DNA of 64,000 bases, from the NCBI RefSeq assembly GCF_010183535.1, contig NC_071331.1, forward strand, positions 10,726,001 to 10,790,000, given 5' to 3'. Shown here piece after piece: positions 22,901-31,520 of this stretch. The stretch's first letter is position 1, and each line of letters begins with the position of its first letter. The notes beneath the pieces were generated by a model. It ran no database searches. It saw only the letters and a program-made list of their open reading frames with translations, and was not told the DNA's origin. This DNA is from Caenorhabditis remanei. Lineage: Eukaryota; Nematoda; Chromadorea; Rhabditida; Rhabditidae. A program made the translations under genes and the position numbers.

Positions 22901-25900
22901 CCGAAGAAGCAGTTCAGATCTACAAGAAACTCAAAACGACGTTCACAGATATGAATATGAATTTGAGAGAATTCTGGTCAAACTCACAAGAGTTCAATTC
23001 GCAGTTGGAAGAAGCTGACAAAGCAAAGGATGAGAACTTCAAAGTTCTTGGAATCAAATGGACTACTCAGACAGATCTACTGACAATGTCAGCAGAAATT
23101 GAGAAGATTGACAACAATTCCAGAAGAACCGTATCCAGTGCAATTGCCGGAATCTACGATCCAAACGGATTCCTGGCACCACTCATCCTGCCAGCCAAAC
23201 TCTTCCAAAGAGAACTCTGGATCGACACTTATGGTTGGGACACGAAGATCTCCAAGATCCACAACGAATCGTGGCTCAATATCGCCGAACAAATTGATGG
23301 ATTCACCAGAGACATGCCAAGACATGTCATCCAGAAGAACAAGCCAAACACACTGATCACGTTCGCCGACGCCAGCAAAGATGCAACAGCCACCTGCATC
23401 TACGTCAAGAATGAAATCGGAGTGCACTTGATCTTCGCAAAATCGAAGGTGAAACCCATCAAGGAGAAGTGGACAATTCCCAAACTTGAGACACAAGCTC
23501 TCAAAATGGCCACTGAAAAGACCGTACAAGTCTGGAAAGCACTCACTCAAGGAGACATGACAATAGACAAGGTCTACATCATGACGGACAGTACAATAAC
23601 TCTGGATTGGCTGAAAGCAAACCCAGGAAAAAAGGAAACCGGAATTTTCGTCACGAACCGGATGAATGCTGTGAGGCAACTCACAAGCCAAATCGAGGAC
23701 GGAGGAACAGAAGTGAAATTTGGACACGTCACGACAGATCAAAATCCCGCAGATCTAGGGACAAGAGGCTTGGAAAAGAACAATTTTGCCACCTCAATCT
23801 GGTGGAACGGTCCAAAAGTCCTGGAAGAAAAAGAATGGACGAACAAGTTCAAGTTCTTCTCTCTCAAATCCAGAGACGATTTCAACACCTTCGCAGTCGT
23901 CAAACGCGAAGAAGAAGCAACACAAGTTTTTAACTGTGCTGCCACGAAATCGTTTGAAGTGATGAAAAGGATAGCTGCACAAGCCATGAAATTCATCAAA
24001 ATCACATCAGAAAGACTGCCAGAAGAAAGAAAAAAGAAGATGAGTGAGAAGATCCCGTTCCTACAACTAGAGAACAGTCCAGGAAGAATCAATTCAGCAC
24101 AAATCAAAGAAGCTGAAGTTGTTCTCATCAAAGACCATCAGAGAAGTTTCACACAGAAATTTCTCAACAGATGCAAAGATTTGGGACTCGTAGAAGATCC
24201 GAGAGGAGTCATTGTCTGCAAAGGACGAATGGAACTCGCCGAACTCAATAAGGATTCAAGAGAACCAATTCTGATCCACGAAGAATCAGATCTGGCAGCC
24301 CAAATCATCAGAAATGCCCATGGAAAATTCCACGTCGCTCTAGACCACACCATGGACAAAGTCAGAAGAAGATTCTGGATGTTGAAACTCAGACAGAAAG
24401 CCAAAACAATTCTGAGCAGATGTCCAGAGTGTCAGAGATTCAACAAGCAACCATGTCGATATCCAGACATGGCCAGAATGCCAAAGTCAAGACTCAAAGC
24501 AACAAAACCATTCGACTGCACAGGTCTAGACAACTTTGGACCTATCACCATCAAGAAAGAAGATGGAACAGAAGATTCAGTCTATGGAACAATCTTCACT
24601 TGTGCAGTCACAAGACTGGTTCACGTTGAAGTGGTATCAAACATGTCAACTCAACAATTCATTCAAGCTTTCCGAAGATTCGTTGCAATTCGAGGAATGC
24701 CGAAAAAGATTGTGTCCGACAACGGAACAAACTTCGTTTTGGGAAAGAAAATTATCGAAGAAGCCATGACCAATGATCCTCTCTGCCAATCAATCGAATG
24801 GAAGATGATCACTCCCTACTCACCTTGGAAGGGAGGTTTCTACGAACGAATGGTGAAATCGGTCAAACACGCTTTCATGAAGAACCAACGAAGAAACAAG
24901 TTGTCGCTAGAAGAGACACAAACCGTCTTCTATGAGGTGACTGCCACGATCAACTCACGTCCGTTGACGTATCTGGAAGAAGATGTCAACAACCAATCAC
25001 CAATCAGGCCAATTGACTTCGTGTATTCAGCAATGGATACAACTCTTCCATTACAACAAGTAATGGAATCAACGGAAGACTACCTTCCACCAGCTGAAAT
25101 GAGATCCAAGGAAACAAAACTTGGAACGATTGAGGCACTGAAATCTTCCATCAAACGAACAGAGGCCGTCTGGAATACGTTCAACACAACGTACCTATCA
25201 GAACTTCGAGAACATCACCGATCCAGGATGAACAACAAAAGAGGGTCACCGAAACTACCAAAAGAAGGCCAAGTTGTTCTTCTATGCGATGAAAATCAAC
25301 CACGAAACGAATGGAAACGTGGAAGAGTGGTGAAGATCAACAAATCGGATGACGGAATTGTTCGAGACATTGAAGTTCGGAACCATCAAGGAAACCAACT
25401 CAACAGATCAATCAACCAGATCATCCCTCTCGAATTGGACAGCAGTAGCGAAGAAGAGGAAGAACCAGTGAAACAACTTCAACAAGAGGAATCACCAGCT
25501 CAGAAGACTGAAGACAACTCGAAGAAGTACAATCTTCGTGAAAGAAAACCAGTCAACTACAACGAAGAGAGGACCACATTCAGCATAACTTCGATCCCAT
25601 ATGCGCTCATGATGATCACAATCATGAGCCTCTGGACAGGAGCAGCTGCTGACCCAATCATGGTCGAATGCAACTCTCAAGGACTACAAATCCAAGGACA
25701 GTATGAAAAATTTGAAGCTTGCTCTCAAGACTACTGTACAACGTCAACAAGAATCGGATGGTCATCATCACAAAACATATGGTTGCCACCGAAAATCAAA
25801 ATCCACCCGCACAAGGTAACCATGAAGATTCACGACGGAACACAGCTCAAGATCAAAGAATTGGAATGCCCAAGCATCCCATTATGTTCCACCATTGATT

Positions 25901-28900
25901 GCACAATATGCTGGACGAACATTCTGAATCCAGAATGCCACATCACGTGGGCAATCCTGGGATTCGCCGCAATGCTGTTCGTAGCACTCATGTGCATACA
26001 TGCCATGTGCTGCGTCCCAATCAAGATGTCCGACGTGCTCAAACTCGGTTGCCGGATCGTGACTGCAATGTCAATGATCCTAGCAATCGTATTCAATTGG
26101 TGCAAGAAAGCCTGGAGGACAAGAAAACCAAGGAAGGCCAAATGGAGAGAATTACTCATCACCATAATTCTCCTCATCCTTCTTCAACAAGTCTCCAAAG
26201 TCTCCAGTTGCCAAGAAATCGACGTCGTCAACCAACAAGAAACCATTTGCGACACAGAAGGCAAATGCATAATGGTGACAGAAGAAATCATGAGACTCAA
26301 CACCTTCCACAAAGAAGGATGTCTCAGACTCGAAAAGAACGGAACCACCATCCGGGACATCAGAGTCGAGATGCTCGAAGTGGAACTTCATTGCATCAAG
26401 AAGTCCATCGCCTTCACTCAAAATGTGGAGACAAAAGTATGGTCTACGAAAAGGTGCCCCAGAATGGGATCATGCATTGAAGACAAATGCATGAATGTCA
26501 CCAAAGACACCGTTCTCCCAGAACTCAAAGAAGTCAACCACTACGTCGGAAACGTAGGATGCGCCGAATCCTGCGGAGGCCCAGGCTGTGGATGCTTCTT
26601 CGTCAGCTCAGGATGCATATTTTTCAAAACATATGCCATCCCCAAGTCACCAGAAGCAATCGAAATCTTCACGTGCACAGACTTCGAACCAGCTGCAAAA
26701 GTAAAGGTGACAATCACCGGAATGAACTCGTGGAAGAATCGAGCAGAAGTTATCGAAATGGTAGCTCCACTCGGAAAAACGATTCCAATGAAGGAGATAT
26801 CAGTGACAGTGGACTCTATCGAAGTGCCACCACTGCCATCACTGAACTCCTGGTTCATCCGAAACCACACCACAATGGCCACATGGGAAGAACATCAACT
26901 ACCATTCTACCATTGTGACGAAAAACTGAAGAACTGCAAACTCGAAGAACAATGCCAATGCAATGCAGCAGAAGACCAGATGAGATGCACATGTCAAGAC
27001 ATGGACATCTTCAACCACTTCCAACAACCTGAAAGAAGACTTCCAGTACAAATTGGACACCTGAAATTCAAAGAGTACAAAGAAAAAGTCAAAGGAAGCA
27101 TCACCAATGGCTGCACAACCACACTCACAGTGAAGATCAATGACTTATGGAAAACAACCATAGTCAAATCCAAAGAAAACTGTTCAATCGAGAACAGCAT
27201 CGCCAATGGATGCTACAGCTGTGAAAGAGGAGCAGTTGCAGAAGTCAAATGTTTCTCATCAACTGAAGAAACAATCGGAAACGTTGACTGCGGAAACGAA
27301 CAGTTCGCTGTTCAATGTTCCCCTCAAGGAAGTGATAACAACATCACATTCTTCGCAGACAAAGCGAGAATCCACCGACAATGTACAGTCGACTGCGGCG
27401 GAAAGAAGAAAGAAAACTTCGAAGTCAGCGGAGTACTCAAGTACTCCGGATCAATATGGACCTCGATCCACCACCTGCTAAATGGTAACACTACCATTTA
27501 CAACGAGATAAATCTCCCAGACCTACACCACATCTGGGAGAGTTACATGACTTATATGAAAACAATATTCATAGTCATAATCATCGTCGGAGTCATCTTC
27601 CTGATGACATACTCCATCATCACCAGATCAGGACTGGCCATCGTCAAAGGAATACTTCGGATCACCATCACCATCGTGATAATGCCAATCAAGATGATAA
27701 GGATGATAAGAAGAAAAAAGAGACATGCTCACTTGCATACCCTCATCTGCATGTTGTTAACTATTCCAACCGTTTTCAACTTTCCAATTTTATCAAATTC
27801 ATCATTTTCATCTGCCCACTTCTCAAACTTTCGAACAATTCCAAATCACACCAAATTCCCAAACACCAAATTCCCAAACACCTCCCAACTCAATCCTCAA
27901 TTCTCAATTCCATTCAATCCTCAATTCTCAACTCAACTCTTTCCTCAATCATCCTCTCAAACCTCCAATTTCGTTCTTTCGTCTAACGCTCCAAAGCTCA
28001 CCGACATAAAAGTTCAAATTGCAGAGATGGAAGAAACACTGAGACAAGTGCAAACAATGGTCGCCCACATCCAGAGCCTGATCATGCACACAGACACCAC
28101 AATGATGGCACTGGAACGGAAAATCGGCGAAGATTTCAAAAAATTGAACGAACGTCTGGACAAAATGGAAGAATATCTCAAAACGACGGATCAGGACGTG
28201 GCGGTCATGGCAAGAGAGATGGCCAAACAAGCTCAAGACCAAGCCGCCGTGCTCGTCGTAGGGCCCCCAGCCCTCTCTGACGAGATGATAAGAAGAGAAC
28301 CAGAGAGAGAAGTCATCGTCCAAATGGAGGAAGAAGAAATGGAGGAACAATTCCTCCTCGACAAAGAGGAAGAAGAGATGGAGGAACAATTCCTCCTCGA
28401 CAAAGAGGAAGAAGAAATCCAACTCGAGGACGATGAGGAGCTGGTCCAAAGCGGACCGCTCCACCGCCACCAGGAGAACAAGAAGGACTCCCACGGATCC
28501 TTGAAGGGATACAAGATCCCCAAGAAGAAGATGGAACCTCAAGAAGAAGAAGACGAGGAAGAAGAAGAACCGAAGAAGCTCAAGTCCCAAGTGGCTAGGG
28601 CACTCAAGACACGAATCCTAAAGAAGAACCCACCCAAGTTCAATCAGGGTTGCGCGTTCTGCGAGGAGAAGCACATGTCGGACAGATGCTTCAACTTTCC
28701 GGAGTACCCGGAGAGAAAGAAGAAACTGATGAAGAAACAACTTTGTCTCAAGTGCCTCCGCCGTCACCAAGACGGGGAAAAGTGCAAGTCCCAAAAAGAG
28801 TGCCACTACTGCCAACAGCTCACCCATCATTCGTCAATGTGCCCAGAGAAGCTCGAAATCAAATGGGACGAAAACGACGGACCATCGAAAGGAGCGAAGA

Positions 28901-28950
28901 AACGAAAGTGTGAAGACGAGCCACACAAATCGAAGAAATCAAAGGAATAA
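19999..28950 (+). CDS. Gag-Pol-Env polyprotein of BEL/Pao retroelement with extra C-terminal zinc-knuckle domain
   Basis: One unbroken frame of 2983 codons. The ATG at 19999 (MSLRAPRG) is chosen; the same frame is open upstream to 19870 but without ATG. In order: coiled Gag region; three Cys/His knuckles at residues about 376-440; aspartic protease with YDSGADQT near 531; BEL/Pao reverse transcriptase with SDVAKAF near 876 and catalytic YVDN near 956; RNase H with FADASKD near 1122; integrase with an HHCC-type zinc region near 1440-1480, VSDNGTNF near 1573 and a WKGGFYER block; a C-terminal integrase module near 1750-1790; a hydrophobic signal at about 1864-1884; a Cys-rich envelope-like region with membrane segments near 1983-2004, 2054-2066 and 2520-2541. 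A coiled coil (2669-2745), an acidic tract with a duplicated 13-residue unit and a second set of knuckles (2885-2951) follow. Nothing in the frame is broken; activity is not shown. Confidence 0.93.
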   Translation: MSLRAPRGNVTKAEQALKDACDNAFVSINELKELGDEELKGKSREMDSHLIRLEVKSKKLIEYMEALTAASGDMEDQEDQDAHDAYATKVNDMLEQADHMTTELKVLQGLSQKMSIEKKIEEKAGDEKKTHGTTPSSSHPDSTELIRALVQQMNQPKQLELPPVPTFDGKIWEFDNFMTIFKIVVDTSAQDPMLKWTHLINHLKGPAKDLVMKIKPSSESYKQALDVLQKTYGNPKRIHKELTQRLKREEAHSSRTSDQRKLIDRITVLIHQIEEIDENIESSTKEMILTKFDQRIQEKVINKQIKSEEEGDSEWDTKTILKTIEKYIAREESLIERCPQSALNKIPVQKKEDQQKKEKKIFHKDDTKKPERKRICQFCKDSGHWGFECNKITSIKDRTDILNTEGRCLKCTRKGHKLSECPGKPCFLCQKDHHSSICFKNKDENANKKKEATQSEAAVKDKSKSKTTAVTHTCPAENKGHPNFERSKEEEEVTTGTTKSSEETKGQAYIATFQIQAFNQKSWEWEPISAMYDSGADQTYISRSLMEQFGLTIEGEDTFNNFTFGNEQSFEATYARTRISVKTDHEQHELEVYAINKLIGKIRKPTLTEEDLKFIKKNDLKINVDSFEKEVQPQMILGSDYLDELIEGSLQRLPSGLNLVKSKMGLATLGRYRNQKGPQDKPKDMYQFAVVEEIIDKDRETEDEQIKDTQMKEPHEFTGPTEQERSEKDKETADRFEKTIEKRADRYYVRLPLKIDHLPLPDNWKIALKRLVSLKRQYTEDILELIQEVFNDYLSQGFIEEVDRSKDKDNLKHYNPIQAVITPQKTTTKCRLVVDGSSHYKNEPSLNDIIEQGPVILPDIVDMLLRFRSGKTAITSDVAKAFLQVFLHEEDRDLTRILWVKDFRKAVTEENIQVFRFTRVLFGLNVSPYLLAATINHHLRQIPDKKLSKEVINNIYVDNVIITTDGSTEEAVQIYKKLKTTFTDMNMNLREFWSNSQEFNSQLEEADKAKDENFKVLGIKWTTQTDLLTMSAEIEKIDNNSRRTVSSAIAGIYDPNGFLAPLILPAKLFQRELWIDTYGWDTKISKIHNESWLNIAEQIDGFTRDMPRHVIQKNKPNTLITFADASKDATATCIYVKNEIGVHLIFAKSKVKPIKEKWTIPKLETQALKMATEKTVQVWKALTQGDMTIDKVYIMTDSTITLDWLKANPGKKETGIFVTNRMNAVRQLTSQIEDGGTEVKFGHVTTDQNPADLGTRGLEKNNFATSIWWNGPKVLEEKEWTNKFKFFSLKSRDDFNTFAVVKREEEATQVFNCAATKSFEVMKRIAAQAMKFIKITSERLPEERKKKMSEKIPFLQLENSPGRINSAQIKEAEVVLIKDHQRSFTQKFLNRCKDLGLVEDPRGVIVCKGRMELAELNKDSREPILIHEESDLAAQIIRNAHGKFHVALDHTMDKVRRRFWMLKLRQKAKTILSRCPECQRFNKQPCRYPDMARMPKSRLKATKPFDCTGLDNFGPITIKKEDGTEDSVYGTIFTCAVTRLVHVEVVSNMSTQQFIQAFRRFVAIRGMPKKIVSDNGTNFVLGKKIIEEAMTNDPLCQSIEWKMITPYSPWKGGFYERMVKSVKHAFMKNQRRNKLSLEETQTVFYEVTATINSRPLTYLEEDVNNQSPIRPIDFVYSAMDTTLPLQQVMESTEDYLPPAEMRSKETKLGTIEALKSSIKRTEAVWNTFNTTYLSELREHHRSRMNNKRGSPKLPKEGQVVLLCDENQPRNEWKRGRVVKINKSDDGIVRDIEVRNHQGNQLNRSINQIIPLELDSSSEEEEEPVKQLQQEESPAQKTEDNSKKYNLRERKPVNYNEERTTFSITSIPYALMMITIMSLWTGAAADPIMVECNSQGLQIQGQYEKFEACSQDYCTTSTRIGWSSSQNIWLPPKIKIHPHKVTMKIHDGTQLKIKELECPSIPLCSTIDCTICWTNILNPECHITWAILGFAAMLFVALMCIHAMCCVPIKMSDVLKLGCRIVTAMSMILAIVFNWCKKAWRTRKPRKAKWRELLITIILLILLQQVSKVSSCQEIDVVNQQETICDTEGKCIMVTEEIMRLNTFHKEGCLRLEKNGTTIRDIRVEMLEVELHCIKKSIAFTQNVETKVWSTKRCPRMGSCIEDKCMNVTKDTVLPELKEVNHYVGNVGCAESCGGPGCGCFFVSSGCIFFKTYAIPKSPEAIEIFTCTDFEPAAKVKVTITGMNSWKNRAEVIEMVAPLGKTIPMKEISVTVDSIEVPPLPSLNSWFIRNHTTMATWEEHQLPFYHCDEKLKNCKLEEQCQCNAAEDQMRCTCQDMDIFNHFQQPERRLPVQIGHLKFKEYKEKVKGSITNGCTTTLTVKINDLWKTTIVKSKENCSIENSIANGCYSCERGAVAEVKCFSSTEETIGNVDCGNEQFAVQCSPQGSDNNITFFADKARIHRQCTVDCGGKKKENFEVSGVLKYSGSIWTSIHHLLNGNTTIYNEINLPDLHHIWESYMTYMKTIFIVIIIVGVIFLMTYSIITRSGLAIVKGILRITITIVIMPIKMIRMIRRKKRHAHLHTLICMLLTIPTVFNFPILSNSSFSSAHFSNFRTIPNHTKFPNTKFPNTSQLNPQFSIPFNPQFSTQLFPQSSSQTSNFVLSSNAPKLTDIKVQIAEMEETLRQVQTMVAHIQSLIMHTDTTMMALERKIGEDFKKLNERLDKMEEYLKTTDQDVAVMAREMAKQAQDQAAVLVVGPPALSDEMIRREPEREVIVQMEEEEMEEQFLLDKEEEEMEEQFLLDKEEEEIQLEDDEELVQSGPLHRHQENKKDSHGSLKGYKIPKKKMEPQEEEDEEEEEPKKLKSQVARALKTRILKKNPPKFNQGCAFCEEKHMSDRCFNFPEYPERKKKLMKKQLCLKCLRRHQDGEKCKSQKECHYCQQLTHHSSMCPEKLEIKWDENDGPSKGAKKRKCEDEPHKSKKSKE

Positions 28951-29081
28951 ATTAATTCTTCCAACTTGTTTTCTCACCCCCATCCACTGTTGTAGAATCT
29001 CCACCCTCATCATTCCATTGTCTCTAATCCCACTTCCCCACAAATCTTCCTCCCACTTCCAATCACCCTAAAGGGGGGGAA

Positions 29082-29396
29082 TGTACTCAGAACATCTGAG
29101 TACCTTCCTCCTCTAATCATTCACGTCATTCAGTGGGGTAAAGAGAGACGGTCCTAACACATAAGGGACCCTCTCTCCCCCTCTCTCTGAATGACCTTTG
29201 TCTCATGACTCTCAAAGAGTCTACACTATTTCCCCCCTTTTCCCCCCAACACATTCAACTGTTGAAGAAGAGAGAACTCTCTTAGCTCCTGGCTAACACT
29301 CTCTCTTCTTCTGTCTTTCTCTCCCCCTCTCAATCTATCATGAGACAGTCTGGCCACGCCCCTTGGGGGCGAGTGCGAGATTGTTTCATTCTTTCC
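29082..29396 (+). repeat. Truncated 3' LTR (U3 part) of the plus-strand retroelement
   Basis: Starts TGTACTCAG immediately after the polypurine run, as BEL LTRs do. It is rich in ctctctccccc tracts and stops at 29396, where the M2 LTR begins. No R or U5 sequence follows and no matching copy is seen at the 5' end. Confidence 0.65.
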
Positions 29397-30672
29397 TAAA
29401 CACAACTGGCTGTGGTTTTAATATATTTATTAAAGAAGATAGAATAGACGCTCTCCCCTGGGCTTTTATACCAAGAACAGAGGCGGAGCTTATAACAATA
29501 TATAAAGTAGGATAGAATAGTATAGATGATGATTCACACAGACGGTGAATCATAAAAGTGCAATAAGGTGAAAGGGGGGCACGAAAGTGGGAGAGTGTAC
29601 AGTGTACAATCGAGTACACTCCCGGCCTTTAGAAAGGAAAGAAAGAAAAATACAATTAACAAAATATGAATTATCTTGTTGCTGTATCCTTCCCTTTTGA
29701 CGACGTCGACGTGGTTGACTATAATGTCCGGTTGTTTTCGTCTGTCATGGTGGTATTCTTGAACTGGAGGTCTCTCTTTGCAGAGAGAGGCTCCCGGCGA
29801 GCAGAAGGGGTTGCGTTGCGGCTCCTTGATATATCTGACCTTGTGGTAACAGAGAATTGTCCAAAGCGTAGTCTTAAAGCAATGTCTCTGTCGCGTTGTC
29901 GATGTTGTTCTGAATGAAGAGAAACTTGTGTTTCATCTTCTTGGTTGGCTGTTTTCGTTGTTCGATTAGGCGAACGACAGGATCTTCTGAATGAGTGAAG
30001 AAACAGCTGAGTTTGGACCCAACTCCACTCTGTCCTTCGGGGTACGAAATGTGATTTCCGTTTCTTGGGTGACGTCCTTTCGATATCCAATTGTCCATGT
30101 TGAACGGTCCGTCTTCTGGTTGAGCTTTTTGTGAAGCTCGATGAGTGCTGGATTCGCTATCGTTTAGCTTGTCCAAGCGAATGTCCCGTTGTCGATTTTG
30201 AGACTGGTGCCAAAATACTCGAGGATCTGCGGATGTCCAAGCAGCGTAATGGCGATAGGTGAAGTTTGAGCGAGCCAGGTGCTGCACCTTCCTTCTGACT
30301 GTTAGTTCTTCGGGAACTACAGTTCGGGTGATCTTCCTCGACAAGTCCATCGTTCGTCAGCTTCAGAATAATAGAACTAGTCAAGCCCACAGCCAGCGCC
30401 TGCCACGCGGGACTTGAGAAACACCGGGGGCCGAGACCCACGATGCACCATAAACACAACTGGCTGTGGTTTTAATATATTTATTAAAGAAGATAGAATA
30501 GTCGCTCTCCCCTGGGCTTTTATACCAAGAACAGAGGCGGAGCTTATAACAATATATAAAGTAGGATAGAATAGTATAGATGATGATTCACCTAGACGGT
30601 GAATCATAAAAGTGCAATAAGGTGAAAGGGGGGCACGAAAGTGGGAGAGTGTACAGTGTACAATCGAGTACA
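29397..30672 (-). mobile_element. M2: short non-autonomous LTR element (minus strand), complete
   Basis: Two 222-bp LTRs (29397-29618 and 30451-30672) differ at only a few sites, for example near 29450/30504 and 29541/30595. On the minus strand they begin TGTACTCGATT, contain TATAAAAG and end GTGTTTA. The internal 832 bp starts directly with the primer-binding site (30450 downward) and ends in a purine tract next to the second LTR. Minus-strand frames 29874-30350 and 29719-30090 share blocks with M1 (DPR.FW, RRTEWSWVQTQLFLHSF) but shift frame between them. No polymerase is present, so it depends on a partner element. Confidence 0.85.
30398..30450 (-). other. Bipartite primer-binding site of M2, tRNA-Gly(GCC) type
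   Basis: On the plus strand, CGATGCACCA (30441-30450) abuts the LTR and equals the tRNA-Gly 3' end with CCA. GCCTGCCACGCGGG (30398-30411) equals 14 nt of the tRNA-Gly(GCC) anticodon arm. The spacer is 29 nt. The element RNA (minus strand) is therefore complementary to both parts of the tRNA. Confidence 0.8.
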
Positions 30673-31520
30673 CTACCGTTAACAGAACATCTTCTGAGTG
30701 TTTCCCTAACATTACTTATCTGAAACTGCAAATTATCCCTAATTGTATATCTATTTCCAGATAGCCTTCGACACAGCCTACTGGACCGCCATCTCCCATT
30801 TTGTCATCTGGGGATCCCTGGTCCTCTATTTCTTCGTCTGCTTCCTCCTCTACGAATGGCTCCCCGTGTCCTGGATTGTCAAAACATCGTCTTCCATTTC
30901 ATTCGGTGTCGTGTATCGAACAATGGTCACTCCGCACTTCTGGTTCTCTCTTCTCATGGTTTCTGTTGTTTTGCTCCTTCCAGTGATGCTCAACAGATTC
31001 TTCTGGTTGGATACTCATCCATCATTCGCCGATAGGTTGAGAATACGGAGGAAAATGGGCAAGAAGCCGTCGACTAAGGATGATAAAAAGTTAGTTTTGT
31101 CTTTCAGTTTCAACCCCATCATGTTATAGCGGTCTAAGAATAAACATTGCTAAACAACGTCTTTGTTTACAGAACCGCCTTCAAACGTACCGCTGCCACG
31201 CGTCGGAGTGTCCGTGGATCACTTCGAAGTGGATATGCATTCTCTCATTCTCAAGGATTCGGAGAGCTTATTCTCAAGGGAAAACTGTTCAAAAATGTGG
31301 AGAATTTGCGTGGAAAGAACAATTCTGGTTCGAAGATCCACCCGACTTCTGATGACTATCAACCGATTCTTGTTTCAAGTGTACCGGAGGTGAGATCAGT
31401 CCAAAATCCGAGTAATAAAATTGATAGTTGACAATGTGTCTATAGCTATGTTGACATAAGTTGAACAAATGTAATATAAACGTAATATAAACTCATATCA
31501 CCGCAGATCAGCTGAGGAGA
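30673..31520 (+). repeat. 848-bp direct duplication, right copy
   Basis: Begins at the first base after the M2 LTR and repeats 17334-18181. After 31520 the sequence runs on into the genuine tat-2 B intron, whereas after 18181 the left copy runs into mobile DNA. Confidence 0.95.

Larger units (their letters stand above)
19520..29396 (+). mobile_element. BEL/Pao-type endogenous retroelement, intact frame, damaged LTRs
   Basis: Order on the plus strand: a U5-like leader beginning with the last 16 nt of SL1 (19520-19608), the primer-binding site (19609), an uninterrupted gag-pol-env frame (19999-28950), a polypurine tract ('aaggggggga', 29071) and the start of a 3' LTR (TGTACTCAG, 29082) cut at 29396 by element M2. 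No left and right LTR pair matches: the 5' side has only U5 and the 3' side only U3. The open frame and the near-identical flanks suggest a young insertion that was rearranged during or soon after integration. It may be a relative of the C. elegans Cer7/Cer13 BEL elements with envelope genes, known from the literature. Confidence 0.88.

Noticed and set aside
27949..28590. 213-codon minus-strand frame opposite the retroelement polyprotein
   Set aside because: The Phe/Leu-rich stretches are the complement of GAA/GAG-rich acidic codons; no start context or splice sites.
29397..29430. SL2-like leader at the end of the M2 LTR
   Set aside because: Short resemblance (aaaacc.cagccagtt) to SL2 family leaders is too weak, unlike the exact SL1 match in M1.
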